The translations under genes were made by a program, and so were the position numbers. The notes beneath the pieces were generated by a model. The model had not been told where the DNA came from and searched no databases. It saw only the letters and a program-made list of their open reading frames with translations. From Kosakonia sacchari SP1 (GTDB taxonomy: Bacteria; Pseudomonadota; Gammaproteobacteria; Enterobacterales; Enterobacteriaceae), in NCBI RefSeq assembly GCF_000300455.3, contig NZ_CP007215.2:1116001-1180000 (forward strand): a DNA stretch of 64,000 nt. The letters run 5' to 3'. Shown in pieces: positions 29,781 through 38,508 of the stretch. Numbering within the stretch: the stretch's first letter is position 1; each line of letters opens with the position of its first letter.

Positions 29781-30318
29781 GATGTGCTCCTAACCGACGA
29801 AGATTGCTCAGGGCGCGATGCAACAGAGATTTCACGGCGGCGACCGTCAAATTTTGCTGCGTCGCAGTTTCTGCCAGCGTCATTTCGCGCAGGTGGACAT
29901 GTTCAACCACCTCCCGCTGGCGCGCAGGTAGCTGATTCAGCAGCATGGCCAGCTCATCGTGTGATGGCACTTCCATGCTGGTGGCAGGCAGGGGAATATC
30001 CGCCTCGCTGACGACTTCGCGCTGCTGGTGGCGGCCTCGTTTGCGCAGGGCATCCACCGCGCGGGCGTTGGCTATCGCCATCAGCCACGGCAGAAAAGGC
30101 GCGCCCGGATCGTAGGTGTGCCGCACCCGGTGCACGGTGAGCAGCACATCCTGAATCACATCTTCCACCAGCACCTCATCGGCAATCTGTTTGCGGGCAA
30201 GGGAGCGGATAACCGGCACCAGCGCTTTGAGCAGCCGCGTGTAGGCCTGGCTGTCGCCGGACTGCGCCAGCGCCATCAGTTGCGGCCATTCATCGCGTGC
30301 TGCCTCGTTTTTTTCCAT
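29767..30318 (-). CDS. ECF sigma factor (SigF-like)
   Basis: A 183-residue group-4 sigma factor. Region 2 includes VEDVIQDVLLTVHRVRHTYDPG and FLPWLMAIANARAVDALRKRG. Region 4 is LPARQREVVEHVHLREMTLAETATQQNLTV, then KSLLHRALSNLRR. It is paired with NrsF directly downstream and preceded by a thiol-reductase and a peroxiredoxin gene, so its regulon is probably envelope oxidative or metal stress. The operon probably includes its own target promoter upstream of the peroxiredoxin gene. Confidence 0.88.
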   Translation of the reverse strand: MEKNEAARDEWPQLMALAQSGDSQAYTRLLKALVPVIRSLARKQIADEVLVEDVIQDVLLTVHRVRHTYDPGAPFLPWLMAIANARAVDALRKRGRHQQREVVSEADIPLPATSMEVPSHDELAMLLNQLPARQREVVEHVHLREMTLAETATQQNLTVAAVKSLLHRALSNLRRLGAHHGRS

Positions 30319-30327
30319 ATCCCGCCT

Positions 30328-31551
30328 TCAGGTTTTTTTCCCGCTGGCCTGCGTTAGCGCGTTAACCACAATTGAAGGGGTTAACACCTGCGGCAAAATG
30401 TGCGGTGCGCTGCCGTCCGCCGGGTAGACCACGTACAGCGGTAAACTGCCCTGGCCCAGCTCGTTCAGCGCGTCATCAATATCTGCATTAAATTTGGTCG
30501 AATCCGCCACCATATATAGCGTGTTGGTTTTTGCCAGCGCCTCTTTCACGGCTTGTGTCGAGAGCGATGTCTTTTCATTAACCTGGCAGGTTATGCACCA
30601 GGAGGCGGTGAAATTGACAAAGATAGCCTTGCCGTGGCCGCGATTATCCGCCACGGTTTGCGGCGACCATTTGACCTCTTCAACCGTGTTGCTCGCCGTA
30701 AGCGGCGCGCCGTTTTGCACTATTGAAGGCAGCGGAACAATGGCAGCAAGTAACAGCGCCGCGGTCAGTGCAAACAGCACTTTATGATCGCGCCCGGCAA
30801 ACCGACGCTGCTGCGCCATGCCGTAAAGCCAGGCGGCGAAACTCACCACCACGGCAGCCGCCAGAATAGCCGCCAGCGCCGTGGTTCCTGCTTGCTGCGC
30901 CAGTACCCACACCAGCCAGCCGAAGGCGCCAAACATCGGAAAGGCCAGCCCGCGTTTTAGCGTATTCATCCATGCACCGGGGCGCGGCAGCCATTTGCCG
31001 AGCGCCGGAAACAGCGAAATAAGCGTAAACGGCGCGGTAAAACCGAGCGCCAGTGCGACGAATATCGCCAGCGCCACGGCGGGCGGTTGCACCAGCGCGT
31101 AGCCGATGGCGCTCGCCATAAAGGGAGCGGCACACGGGGTGGCGACAATGATCGAGAGCGCACCGGTCAGCGCCGCACGCAGAAATGCCCCGCGTTCTAT
31201 GGTTAACTCGCCAGCACGTTGCACCGACAGACCGACCTCAAACACGCCGAGCAAATTGAGTGCTGCGCCAAGAATAACCAGCGCCAGAAAGGCGATCACC
31301 AGCGGCGATTGCAACTGAAAGCCCCAGCCCACGGCGGTTCCTCCGGCGCGTAACGCCAGCAACACTCCCGCAAGCGCCAGCATGGTCAGCACACAGCCGA
31401 GTAAAAAACCAAGCCCCTCTTTGCGGGTTTGCGCCGGGCTTTGCGTGTGGCGCAACAACCCCAGCGCTTTCAGCGAAATAATCGGAAACACGCAGGGCAT
31501 AAAGTTGAGAATAATGCCGCCTGCGAAGGCGGCGAGCATGGCGGTTAACAT
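30328..31551 (-). CDS. DsbD-like membrane thiol:disulfide reductase lacking the alpha domain
   Basis: A 407-residue protein with a CcdA/DsbD-type membrane domain. The two transmembrane cysteines lie in NFMPCVFP and VATPCAAPF. A C-terminal thioredoxin domain has FTASWCITCQVNE. The N-terminal alpha domain of DsbD (about 140 residues) is missing, so it must hand electrons to a separate periplasmic partner. The adjacent peroxiredoxin is the obvious candidate. It sits between the peroxiredoxin and sigma genes on the same strand with a 9-bp gap to the latter. Confidence 0.87.
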   Translation of the reverse strand: MLTAMLAAFAGGIILNFMPCVFPIISLKALGLLRHTQSPAQTRKEGLGFLLGCVLTMLALAGVLLALRAGGTAVGWGFQLQSPLVIAFLALVILGAALNLLGVFEVGLSVQRAGELTIERGAFLRAALTGALSIIVATPCAAPFMASAIGYALVQPPAVALAIFVALALGFTAPFTLISLFPALGKWLPRPGAWMNTLKRGLAFPMFGAFGWLVWVLAQQAGTTALAAILAAAVVVSFAAWLYGMAQQRRFAGRDHKVLFALTAALLLAAIVPLPSIVQNGAPLTASNTVEEVKWSPQTVADNRGHGKAIFVNFTASWCITCQVNEKTSLSTQAVKEALAKTNTLYMVADSTKFNADIDDALNELGQGSLPLYVVYPADGSAPHILPQVLTPSIVVNALTQASGKKT

Positions 31552-31591
31552 AGTGATTCTCTGACAGATAAAAGACGATTAACGGGCCTGT

Positions 31592-32143
31592 TTACGAATG
31601 CGCGTTCGCATACTGTTTCACCGCTTCCATCGTTTTCTGAATATGCGTCTCCGGGTTTCTGTCAGTGTAGCTCAGCAGGATTTTGCCATCCGGGGCGATG
31701 ACATACGAGGTGCGATCCGAGAGGGTTTTGCCGTTCATCTTCATCAGTGTGTCGTACTGCGCCGCCACTTTTGCGCCCGGATCGGCGGTGACGGTGAATT
31801 TATCGCGACACTCCAGTTTGGAGAATTCATCCACCTGGTCGGTGTTGCCTGCCGTCACGCCCACCACTGTCGCGCCCAGTTTTTTGAAATCATCCGTCGC
31901 TTCGGCGAAGGCGTGCGCTTCAATAGTACAACCCTTGCTGAACGCCGCCGGGAAGAAGTAAAGCACCACCGGACCTTTTTGCAGTGCCTGTTGCAACGAG
32001 AAGGTGAGCGGTTTTCCGGCCAGCGCGCCTTGTAATTTAAAGTCCGGTGCTTGCGAACCGGTGGGCAGGGCGGCGTGGGCAGTAGCGATGTTCAACAGTG
32101 CAGCGGCGGTGAGGCTGAGGGCGAGTTTTTTCATTGGGATCAT
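31592..32143 (-). CDS. Periplasmic peroxiredoxin (AhpC/TSA family)
   Basis: A 183-residue exported thiol peroxidase. A signal peptide (KKLALSLTAAALLNIATAHA) precedes a Prx fold (GSQAPDFKLQGALAGK). The peroxidatic Cys is in FFPAAFSKGCTIEAHAF, with a candidate resolving Cys in KLECRDKF. The ATG at 32143 has AGGAGC seven bases upstream. It is the first gene of a four-gene operon with the DsbD-like reductase, the ECF sigma factor and the anti-sigma factor. Reduction by the DsbD-like protein is inferred from context. Confidence 0.87.
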   Translation of the reverse strand: MIPMKKLALSLTAAALLNIATAHAALPTGSQAPDFKLQGALAGKPLTFSLQQALQKGPVVLYFFPAAFSKGCTIEAHAFAEATDDFKKLGATVVGVTAGNTDQVDEFSKLECRDKFTVTADPGAKVAAQYDTLMKMNGKTLSDRTSYVIAPDGKILLSYTDRNPETHIQKTMEAVKQYANAHS

Positions 32144-32536
32144 GTTGCGCTCCTGTAGGGAAGTTTATTGATGCTCATACACAGTTCGTTCGCAGACAGA
32201 CAAAAGTTTCGCCTGGTTAAAAAAAGAAAACGCCATTTTTTCTGTAGCAGCACAGCAGATTGATTATTAACCACAGGCAAATTTCATGTGCCCAGGAAAT
32301 TAAAATCAGTGATAAATCTGAATTGGCAAAAATGCTGCAATGAGAGGAGGTTTCGAATAAAAGGGAGTTATTTATTCTTTTTTATCATGGTGTTATTATT
32401 TTCTTTGGCTGGCGAAAAGGGCGAAATATCTGGTGGAAACGATTCTGCTCATTTTCTTATATGCTACATTTAATAGGCTTTCCTCTGGCCTTGAGGCCCA
32501 CCTTTTCACTGCCTTGCGTTACGCTGGTAAATTTTG
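32144..32536. other. Divergent promoter region
   Basis: 393 bp between the peroxiredoxin operon and the SgrR-like gene. It is AT-rich. A 61-codon plus-strand frame at 32288-32473 lacks support. No sgrS-like small RNA is recognisable. Confidence 0.4.
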
Positions 32537-34183
32537 ATGCTTTATAATTCTGCCGTTAAAAAAGGTAGTTTGCTGCGCCGTTATAATCGGTTGCTCACCC
32601 GCTATAATACTCACCGCCACGAAGTGTCATTGGCACAGATTGCCGATACATTAGCCTGCACGTCGCGCTATGCGCGCTCTTTGCTTCATGAAATGCAGGA
32701 AGAGGGCTGGCTGGTGTGGAATTCCCGTCCTGGGCGCGGCGCGCTTGGCGTACTGCAATGCCGCATGAATGCGGCGGCGCTGGAGACCCTCGTTGCGGGT
32801 GAGTATCCGGTAGCGGAAACCGAAATGGTGACAACGCAGGCGCAGCCGCACTATTCCAGCGACGGTTTTCGCTATTTAATCTCTTTCTATCGGCCGCTGT
32901 TGGCGCCTATTCCTTCTATCCACACCGACCGCGCCGGGCGGCATATATTACAGATGGTTCATGCCGGACTGACGCGCCATATTCCTGAGCAAGTCGCGCC
33001 CGTTCCCGGCCTCGCCCACACCATCACCAGTAGTGAAGATGGATTGCGCTGGCGTTTTATTCTACGTCGCGGCCTGGTCTGGCATAACGGCGAGCCTGTT
33101 CTGCCTGAGCAGCTTCGGCAGACGCTCGAGCGCTATGCTGGTGGCCCTGGGTTGCCGCATGTCATTGACGTGAAATGTGACAATTATGTGCTGACGATGC
33201 AGCTGGGCCAACGAGACAACATGCTGCTTTATCGGCTGGCAAACCCGGTTTATGCGCTGCCGCATCCGCGCAATGGCTCCATTGGCCTGGGGCCATTTAA
33301 AGTGAGTGAACACTCAAGCAGCCAACTGGTGCTTACCCGCGCGGCTTTCTGGTATGGCGAAACGCCGCAGGCATCGGAGATTGTTTACAGCACACCGCTC
33401 AGTGTCGCGCCGCTGCCAGCGTTGGTGCGTCTGGATACGCCTCATTCGCTGATTGCACCGGAAGCCATGACCGAGCGGGATAATGCCGACGCGTTCTACT
33501 ATGTCACCTTCAACCAGGCGCGCGGGCGTTTAAACGCGCAGCAGCAGGCTTTTATCCGGCGCGTTACGCGCTGTATTTGCGCAGGCTTGATCGAGCGGGA
33601 GGATACGTTAGGCCCGCTGCCGGAGTGGCTGCAGCCAACCGCCGAACCGGAAGTTCAGGCGCTGCTGCCTGATAACCTCAATCTTGTCTATTTCCGCTCA
33701 ACAGAAATGCGCAAGCTGGTGGATGAGTTGGCGAAAAGCCTGCGCTATCGCGGCTGTAAAGTGACGCTGACGCCGATAAGCGTTACTCATTGGTTATTGC
33801 AGGATAAAAACTGGGCGGAGCAGGATATTTGTATGGGATTTCTGCGTTTCGAGCAGCATGACGCGTTCAGCATGGAGGAGCGCTACCGTCACAGCGTAAT
33901 GTGGGCCTGGTTTTGGGGAGAAGCGGTCTGGCGGCGCGGGATTGGTATTCTTGATCGTATAAATGCCGGGCCTGCGGAGCGCTACAGCCGACGCGTCAAA
34001 CGGTTGATGCGCTATCTCAGCGATCGCCGCTGGATCGTACCGCTGCTCGCGCAACGCTACCGGCTGGTGACGCCCGCCAGCGTACAGGGTGTTTTTTGCT
34101 ATCCGCAGAGCTGGCCCGATTACACGCGGTTGTGGACGGATGAGGTGCAGCATGCCCACAGCGCACAACAACGTCAGGAGTAG
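32537..34183 (+). CDS. SgrR-family transcriptional regulator
   Basis: A 548-residue protein. The N-terminal winged helix (about residues 1-100: SLAQIADTLACTSRYARSLLHEMQEEGWLVWNSRPGRG) matches the SgrR DNA-binding domain. The rest is a type-5 solute-binding-like domain (GLTRHIPEQVAPVPGLAHTITSSEDGLRWRFILRRGLVWHNGEP). SgrR itself senses sugar-phosphate stress and activates sgrS. There is no sgrS, setA or thiBPQ next to this gene, so it is a paralogue of unknown effector. The start is the ATG at 32537. Confidence 0.85.
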   Translation: MLYNSAVKKGSLLRRYNRLLTRYNTHRHEVSLAQIADTLACTSRYARSLLHEMQEEGWLVWNSRPGRGALGVLQCRMNAAALETLVAGEYPVAETEMVTTQAQPHYSSDGFRYLISFYRPLLAPIPSIHTDRAGRHILQMVHAGLTRHIPEQVAPVPGLAHTITSSEDGLRWRFILRRGLVWHNGEPVLPEQLRQTLERYAGGPGLPHVIDVKCDNYVLTMQLGQRDNMLLYRLANPVYALPHPRNGSIGLGPFKVSEHSSSQLVLTRAAFWYGETPQASEIVYSTPLSVAPLPALVRLDTPHSLIAPEAMTERDNADAFYYVTFNQARGRLNAQQQAFIRRVTRCICAGLIEREDTLGPLPEWLQPTAEPEVQALLPDNLNLVYFRSTEMRKLVDELAKSLRYRGCKVTLTPISVTHWLLQDKNWAEQDICMGFLRFEQHDAFSMEERYRHSVMWAWFWGEAVWRRGIGILDRINAGPAERYSRRVKRLMRYLSDRRWIVPLLAQRYRLVTPASVQGVFCYPQSWPDYTRLWTDEVQHAHSAQQRQE

Positions 34184-35293
34184 TTTTTCTGGTTTAAAAT
34201 ATCGCAATTTGTGTTTGTTGTGGTTTTTAAAATCGGAAATTGGCGGGGAAATTTAACGCAGGCGATATTAATCACTGTCACGCGGTGAGGGTTTTGTGGT
34301 TTTTCCCAGGAAAGTTTTAATATAACAGTTAGTTGCGGTTTTAACATCGCCGGAGGCAGAAACTGGACGATTAAAAAAGATACGGTAGAATATGCCACTA
34401 CAGCCATTGCAAAACGGGCTTCTCTCTATTTTTTTCGCTGATAAGATAAAACTGCAAGAATATATCCGTTAAAAAGATTAATGGATATTTCTATGAGGCG
34501 TTATGGCGTTTTTTCTTGAATGTTAGCGATCACATTTCTTATTTTTCTGTTTTCCTTCATCGTTATTTTACGCATTTTTATTTTTTGCTTGTATAGCAAT
34601 AAATATCTTCCTCTTTTTTCTTTTTGTGTTTTTTAACGTCTGTGCTTGATGTTTTTTTCTGTAACATCATGAAAAAATGGCAAAAAAAAATGCCACTCAA
34701 GGTGGCAATCGAAATAGTGGTTTTACATCACATATGACAACTAATGTACTGTTTAATTGCCACAGTAATATAGTTTAGTCACCAGGTTTCCCGACATGTG
34801 GCAACTAAAGAACACGCCTTTCATCGAGAGGGTATTTAAGCAAAGCACCATTCAGAATGAACCGGTAAAACGTCCTGTTGCATTGCTTGAATGTATTTTC
34901 GCTATTTTTGATGCGTTCGTAAATAGCCTTTTTTCTGCCAATTGATTTATCGGGGGGAGAAAAAACAGATCAAAAATTCCCTGTTAAAAATGTGCCAATT
35001 ATTTACTCTGACCGCTCCCCGCTCAGGCAGAATTTTTAACCGGAAAAAAAGGATCTAAATCAGCGCTTTTGATTTTTAATGCGACCGACCTCACATTCAC
35101 CGCCAAAATTAATGAAACATTTGGAAACATTTTTGTTAGGGGAAACGCTGAGAACGGCATTCTGCGCGGGTTTATCGCTAAGACTAGTACGAAGATAAGT
35201 AACGCCGATGGTCAAATAAACGGCACAGAGGATTGTGCTATGGGTGAAGGCCATAAAACAGAACCGAAGTGCGCGGCGGTTAACCCTCAGTCG
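34184..35293. other. Gene-free AT-rich region before the flagellar locus
   Basis: About 1.1 kb. The first 850 bp is very AT-rich with homopolymer runs and the terminator at 34682-34707. The last 250 bp grades into the degenerate repeats. Frames of 80-96 codons at 35060-35359 lack ribosome-binding sites and overlap the repeats, so I reject them as genes. Confidence 0.5.
34682..34707 (-). terminator. Strong leftward terminator in a gene-free region
   Basis: Read leftwards, TGCCAC-CTTGA-GTGGCA is followed by nine T residues. It has no gene immediately upstream on that strand: flgN ends 1.15 kb away. It may end an unannotated small RNA or a long flgN 3' tail. Confidence 0.7.
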
Positions 35294-35750
35294 TCCAGAC
35301 AATCACTGAAGGCAAAAATGGATGCCATGACGCCACAAAGAGTAAACCACCGAAACTAAACGCCAGCTTACAGCACAGAAGAAAAGTGCGGGTTTAAGCG
35401 TCTGAACACTGCGTAGAGGAAAATGCCGTAAATGAATGCCGACTAACAGCACAGAAGAGAAGTGCGGGTTTGAGCGTCCTAACGCCACGCGGAGTAAAAC
35501 GCCAGAACTAAACGTCAGCTAACAATACAGAAGGAGAGATCCTGGTTCAGCCATTGGCAATGCGCATAACGCCACACAGAACAGATCACCGGAATTAAAC
35601 AGCAGATATCAGCCCGCAAGCAAGGCCGGTCACGGCGTCGGTACGCTACACAGAACGGATACAGGAAAGGAGGCGGAAAAAACCACGCAAAGTGCGTTCA
35701 GGGAATACGCGTCAGGAGAAATGCGAGCATCCCTGGCGGGATACACACAC
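35294..35750. repeat. Degenerate tandem repeat of about 76 bp downstream of flgN
   Basis: The phrase ACAGCACAGAAG or a near copy recurs at 35370, 35446 and 35522 (ACAATACAGAAG), exactly 76 bp apart. Around it recur AAGTGCGGGTTT-AGCGTC, AACGCCACxCGGAGTAAA and AxTAAACGxCAGCTAA. An earlier diverged copy precedes 35370. Copies after 35598 are more diverged, one carrying about 11 extra bases. The unit is not a multiple of three, so it is not a repeated protein segment. There are no unique spacers and no cas genes. Confidence 0.75.
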
Positions 35751-35861
35751 CAGGCGCGGAAGCTGAGAATGGCTTCCGAACCTGGCGCGGAGAACAACAC
35801 GGGCGCGCAAGACGCCATAACGCGGTGTTAATGCTGAATGTTGCACGGAGAAGAGGCCGCA

Positions 35862-36308
35862 TTAAACGGAAATGCGGTAAACATTACCCGAAGCATCATT
35901 GCTGCGGTTGCCGCTTTCGCCATAAAGCTGCGCGGTGGCGGTCGTCTGGCTGACAATCTTTTTGAAGTCATTCATCTTCTTCATATGCATGTTCAGCAAC
36001 TGATAGCTTTTTTGATTGAGCTCAGCAGATTTTCGCACCACCACGGTAATGCGATCCCAAAGGGTGGCCAGTTCGGAGTGGTGCGGATAGGGAAATGTCA
36101 ACTGATGTTGTTTCTCTTCCTGTTTACGCTGCTCATCATAGAAGTTAATCGCTGATAACAAACGGCTCTTGTTGTCGGAGATCACTTGCAGCGACACCGG
36201 GTTTATCTGGGCGCGGCTAAGCTGACCAATTTCTTCTACCAGGGTCGCTTCAAGTTCACCCAGCAGCGTATACAGTTTGTTCAGAATTACGGGTAAGTTT
36301 TCCATCAT
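35862..36308 (-). CDS. flgN: FlgN, export chaperone for FlgK and FlgL
   Basis: A 148-residue helical chaperone that binds the hook-filament junction proteins FlgK and FlgL in the cytoplasm and escorts them to the export gate. The start (MENLPVILNKLYTLLGELEATLVEE) and the C-terminal LYGESGN fit the family. It is the last gene of flgA-flgM-flgN and is followed by 1.7 kb of non-coding DNA. Confidence 0.87.
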   Translation of the reverse strand: MMENLPVILNKLYTLLGELEATLVEEIGQLSRAQINPVSLQVISDNKSRLLSAINFYDEQRKQEEKQHQLTFPYPHHSELATLWDRITVVVRKSAELNQKSYQLLNMHMKKMNDFKKIVSQTTATAQLYGESGNRSNDASGNVYRISV

Positions 36309-36325
36309 TCACGTGCATGTTGAGA

Positions 36326-36625
36326 TTATGAGAATCTAAAGATGTCGCGTACCAACGCGCTGGCGATTTTATCGCTGTCCAGGTGGAGTTCACCTGCATC
36401 CATCTTCGCTTTAATGGCGGCAAGACGTTCCGTATTAACATCACGGCTGCCGTCATTTTTAATTTGCTGCGTCAGCTGGCTGAGTTTGACCTGCGTGCCG
36501 GCCTGCTGGGCGTCTGTTTTCCCCGATTGCGCGGATTCATCATTCATTATTTTCGTCTCAACGGGCTGTTGTTGAGTGCCGGTTGCCTGAATGGGATTGG
36601 CCTGGCGGGTGCGTTCAATGTTCAT
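36326..36625 (-). CDS. flgM: FlgM, anti-sigma-28 factor
   Basis: A 99-residue protein that binds FliA until it is exported through the finished hook-basal body. The N-terminus (MNIERTRQANPIQ) is the disordered export part. The C-terminal helices (SQLTQQIKNDGSRDVNTERL, ASALVRDIFRF) correspond to the FliA-binding region. A sigma-28 site lies 40-66 bp upstream, as in E. coli. The window also encodes fliA, so inhibitor and target are both local. Confidence 0.9.
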   Translation of the reverse strand: MNIERTRQANPIQATGTQQQPVETKIMNDESAQSGKTDAQQAGTQVKLSQLTQQIKNDGSRDVNTERLAAIKAKMDAGELHLDSDKIASALVRDIFRFS

Positions 36626-36664
36626 ACGGATCCTGGTTTTCTATGCGGTGGCTCTGTATTAAAG

Positions 36665-36691
36665 ATATCGGCACGGGGAAAATAAAACTGA
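36665..36691 (-). promoter_or_regulatory. Sigma-28 promoter upstream of flgM
   Basis: Read leftwards, TCAGTTTT-N11-GCCGATAT, close to TAAAGTTT-N11-GCCGATAA. Seven of eight -10 bases match and spacing is exact. It sits between the flgA stop and flgM. Confidence 0.7.
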
Positions 36692-36693
36692 AA

Positions 36694-37395
36694 TCAGTTC
36701 GACAGGCTAATGCTCACTTGTCCTTGTCCTGTTACGGTGGCGACCACCACCTGGCCGGTTCGGGTCTGTACTCTGACGCTTTCATCGAGCGCTGCGTTAT
36801 CCAGCGCTTTACCTTTGGCGTGGATCAGAAAACCGTCACCCGGCGCGGTAATTTCGACGGTGCGATTAGCAATAACGGCCCAACTGCGGTGCAGCTGATT
36901 TTCTGCCAGCGGCGATCCCGGTTGAATGATGCGCGTGGGCGTGCTGCCAATAATGCTCTGCGGATCAAGCAATAACCCGGCCGGTAAACGATCCAGTTCA
37001 CCGCTCACGGGCTGGATATCCTCTGCGCTAATAATTTGCCCCGGTTTCAGCGTCTGCGCTGCCACCCAGTACCTGCCGGTGGCACTAATCTGAATCTGAA
37101 TGAACTGCTGCTTTTTGCCGCATTTGGCTATCACGCTGCGCCGACCTGTCAGGCGCACGGAGCGGCCCGAAAGCCGTAAATCCGGCTGCGCGCACAATGC
37201 GGCGAGTTTGGCCGCAGGGGTAAGAATTTTAATGCGCAGCTGCGGCTGATTCTCTGCTTCTTTATTGTCCGCAGCCAGCAGGGTGGTGATGCGAGCTTCG
37301 AGATCGCTGTTTTCCGGCGCGCTGGCAAAAGCCGGTGAGAACGGGCAGCAGAGCGCGACAATCACGATAAGCAACCGGATAAGGGACTGCGGCAT
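36694..37395 (-). CDS. flgA: FlgA, P-ring assembly chaperone
   Basis: A 233-residue periplasmic chaperone for FlgI. A signal peptide (LIRLLIVIVALCCPFSPAFA) is followed by the SAF domain (YWVAAQTLKPGQIISAEDIQPV, then GDGFLIHAKGKALDNA). It is divergent from flgB across 282 bp, the usual flagellar class II arrangement. The ATG at 37395 is preferred over an upstream TTG. Heads flgAMN. Confidence 0.9.
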   Translation of the reverse strand: MPQSLIRLLIVIVALCCPFSPAFASAPENSDLEARITTLLAADNKEAENQPQLRIKILTPAAKLAALCAQPDLRLSGRSVRLTGRRSVIAKCGKKQQFIQIQISATGRYWVAAQTLKPGQIISAEDIQPVSGELDRLPAGLLLDPQSIIGSTPTRIIQPGSPLAENQLHRSWAVIANRTVEITAPGDGFLIHAKGKALDNAALDESVRVQTRTGQVVVATVTGQGQVSISLSN

Positions 37396-37677
37396 AATGA
37401 GGTAAACCTGCCTTATAATATAAAGAAACAATAGGATTAATATTTTTTTATTGTAATTCAGGGTGGCTATTTTCTTATCTATTAAATGCCGTCAGTTTTG
37501 ACAGCATTTCACTGTATTGCTATTTCAACTTTTAAATATAAGCTTCTTTTCGGCAAATTAAGCGAAAGTGAATTGGCTAAATGCGTCAACTTCTGTCGGA
37601 TTTTTAAGGTATAGATTTATTAGGTTGTCTCTTAGACTATGCCTCGTAATCAATTTTCGAAGTAAGCGAGTCATTTC
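37396..37677. promoter_or_regulatory. Divergent flgA-flgB promoter region
   Basis: 282 bp of AT-rich DNA between divergent flagellar operons. In E. coli this interval holds FlhDC-dependent class II promoters for both. I could not delimit FlhDC boxes by eye. Confidence 0.5.
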
Positions 37678-38088
37678 ATGTTTGATAAACTTGATAATGA
37701 ATTGCGTTTCCAGCAGCAGGCGTTAAGCCTGATGTCGCGGCGGCAGGATATTTTAGCGTCCAATATCGCGAATGCCGATACGCCGGGATACAAGGCGCGA
37801 GATATTGATTTTTCAAAAGAATTGAAAAATGCAATGCAGCAGGAAACGCGTCATCCATTAACACTAAGTTTAACCGCCGGGAAACATATTCCTGGCGTAG
37901 CGCCGAAAACGGACAATCGACAATTACTTTATCGTATTCCCGATCAGCCAAGAGCTGATGGAAACACTGTCGATATGGATCGTGAACGCGTTAATTTTGC
38001 TGACAACAATGTCAAATATCAGACGAGTCTAACGATTCTCGGCGCTCAAATAAAAGGTTTAACGAGTGCCCTTAACCAAGGTCAATAA
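37678..38088 (+). CDS. flgB: FlgB, proximal rod protein
   Basis: A 136-residue rod subunit. It has the [26 protein letters not shown] motif that marks the N-terminal helix of axial proteins. The C-terminal helix is [19 protein letters not shown]. Close to E. coli length. First gene of a ten-gene rod, hook and ring operon. Confidence 0.95.
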   Translation: MFDKLDNELRFQQQALSLMSRRQDILASNIANADTPGYKARDIDFSKELKNAMQQETRHPLTLSLTAGKHIPGVAPKTDNRQLLYRIPDQPRADGNTVDMDRERVNFADNNVKYQTSLTILGAQIKGLTSALNQGQ

Positions 38089-38093
38089 TTTTC

Positions 38094-38498
38094 ATGTCGC
38101 TGTTTAGTGTTTTCGATATTTCAGGTTCGGCTATGGCCGCCCAATCAAAAAGACTTAACGTCAGTGCCAGCAATATGGCGAATGCCGACAGTATTGCCGG
38201 CCCGGATGGCAAACCGTACCGCGCGCGTTCGGTGGTGTTCAATGTCGACAATTCCGCTGGTCAGGAGATTGGTGGCGTGAAAGTGAGCGGCGTTACGGAA
38301 TCCACTGCGCCGGACAGACTGGTTTATGAACCCGCAAACCCACTGGCGGACGACAAAGGTTATGTCCATATGCCGAATGTCGATGTGGTGGGTGAAATGG
38401 TCAACACCATTTCCGCATCCCGCAGCTACCAGGCCAACGTCGAAGTGATGAACTCGGCGAAGAGCCTGATGCTGAAAACGCTGACTCTGGGCCAGTAA
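38094..38498 (+). CDS. flgC: FlgC, rod protein
   Basis: A 134-residue rod subunit, the same length as in E. coli. N-terminal axial motif [24 protein letters not shown] and C-terminal helix [25 protein letters not shown]. Five bases after flgB. Confidence 0.95.
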   Translation: MSLFSVFDISGSAMAAQSKRLNVSASNMANADSIAGPDGKPYRARSVVFNVDNSAGQEIGGVKVSGVTESTAPDRLVYEPANPLADDKGYVHMPNVDVVGEMVNTISASRSYQANVEVMNSAKSLMLKTLTLGQ

Positions 38499-38508
38499 GG
38501 ATTAAAAA

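Noticed and set aside
32288-32473. 61-residue protein upstream of the SgrR-like gene
   Set aside because: No clear ribosome-binding site and composition like the surrounding AT-rich DNA.
35060-35359. Small proteins of 80 and 96 residues on opposite strands upstream of the flagellar repeats
   Set aside because: They overlap each other, lack ribosome-binding sites and lie within diverged repeat DNA.
35388-35472. AAGTGCGG in the repeats as a DNA uptake signal (Haemophilus type)
   Set aside because: Only part of the nonamer is matched, the host group does not use it, and it recurs only because the unit repeats.
35370-35540. CRISPR array at the 76-bp repeats
   Set aside because: Repeats are contiguous and degenerate with no unique spacers, and no cas genes are present.
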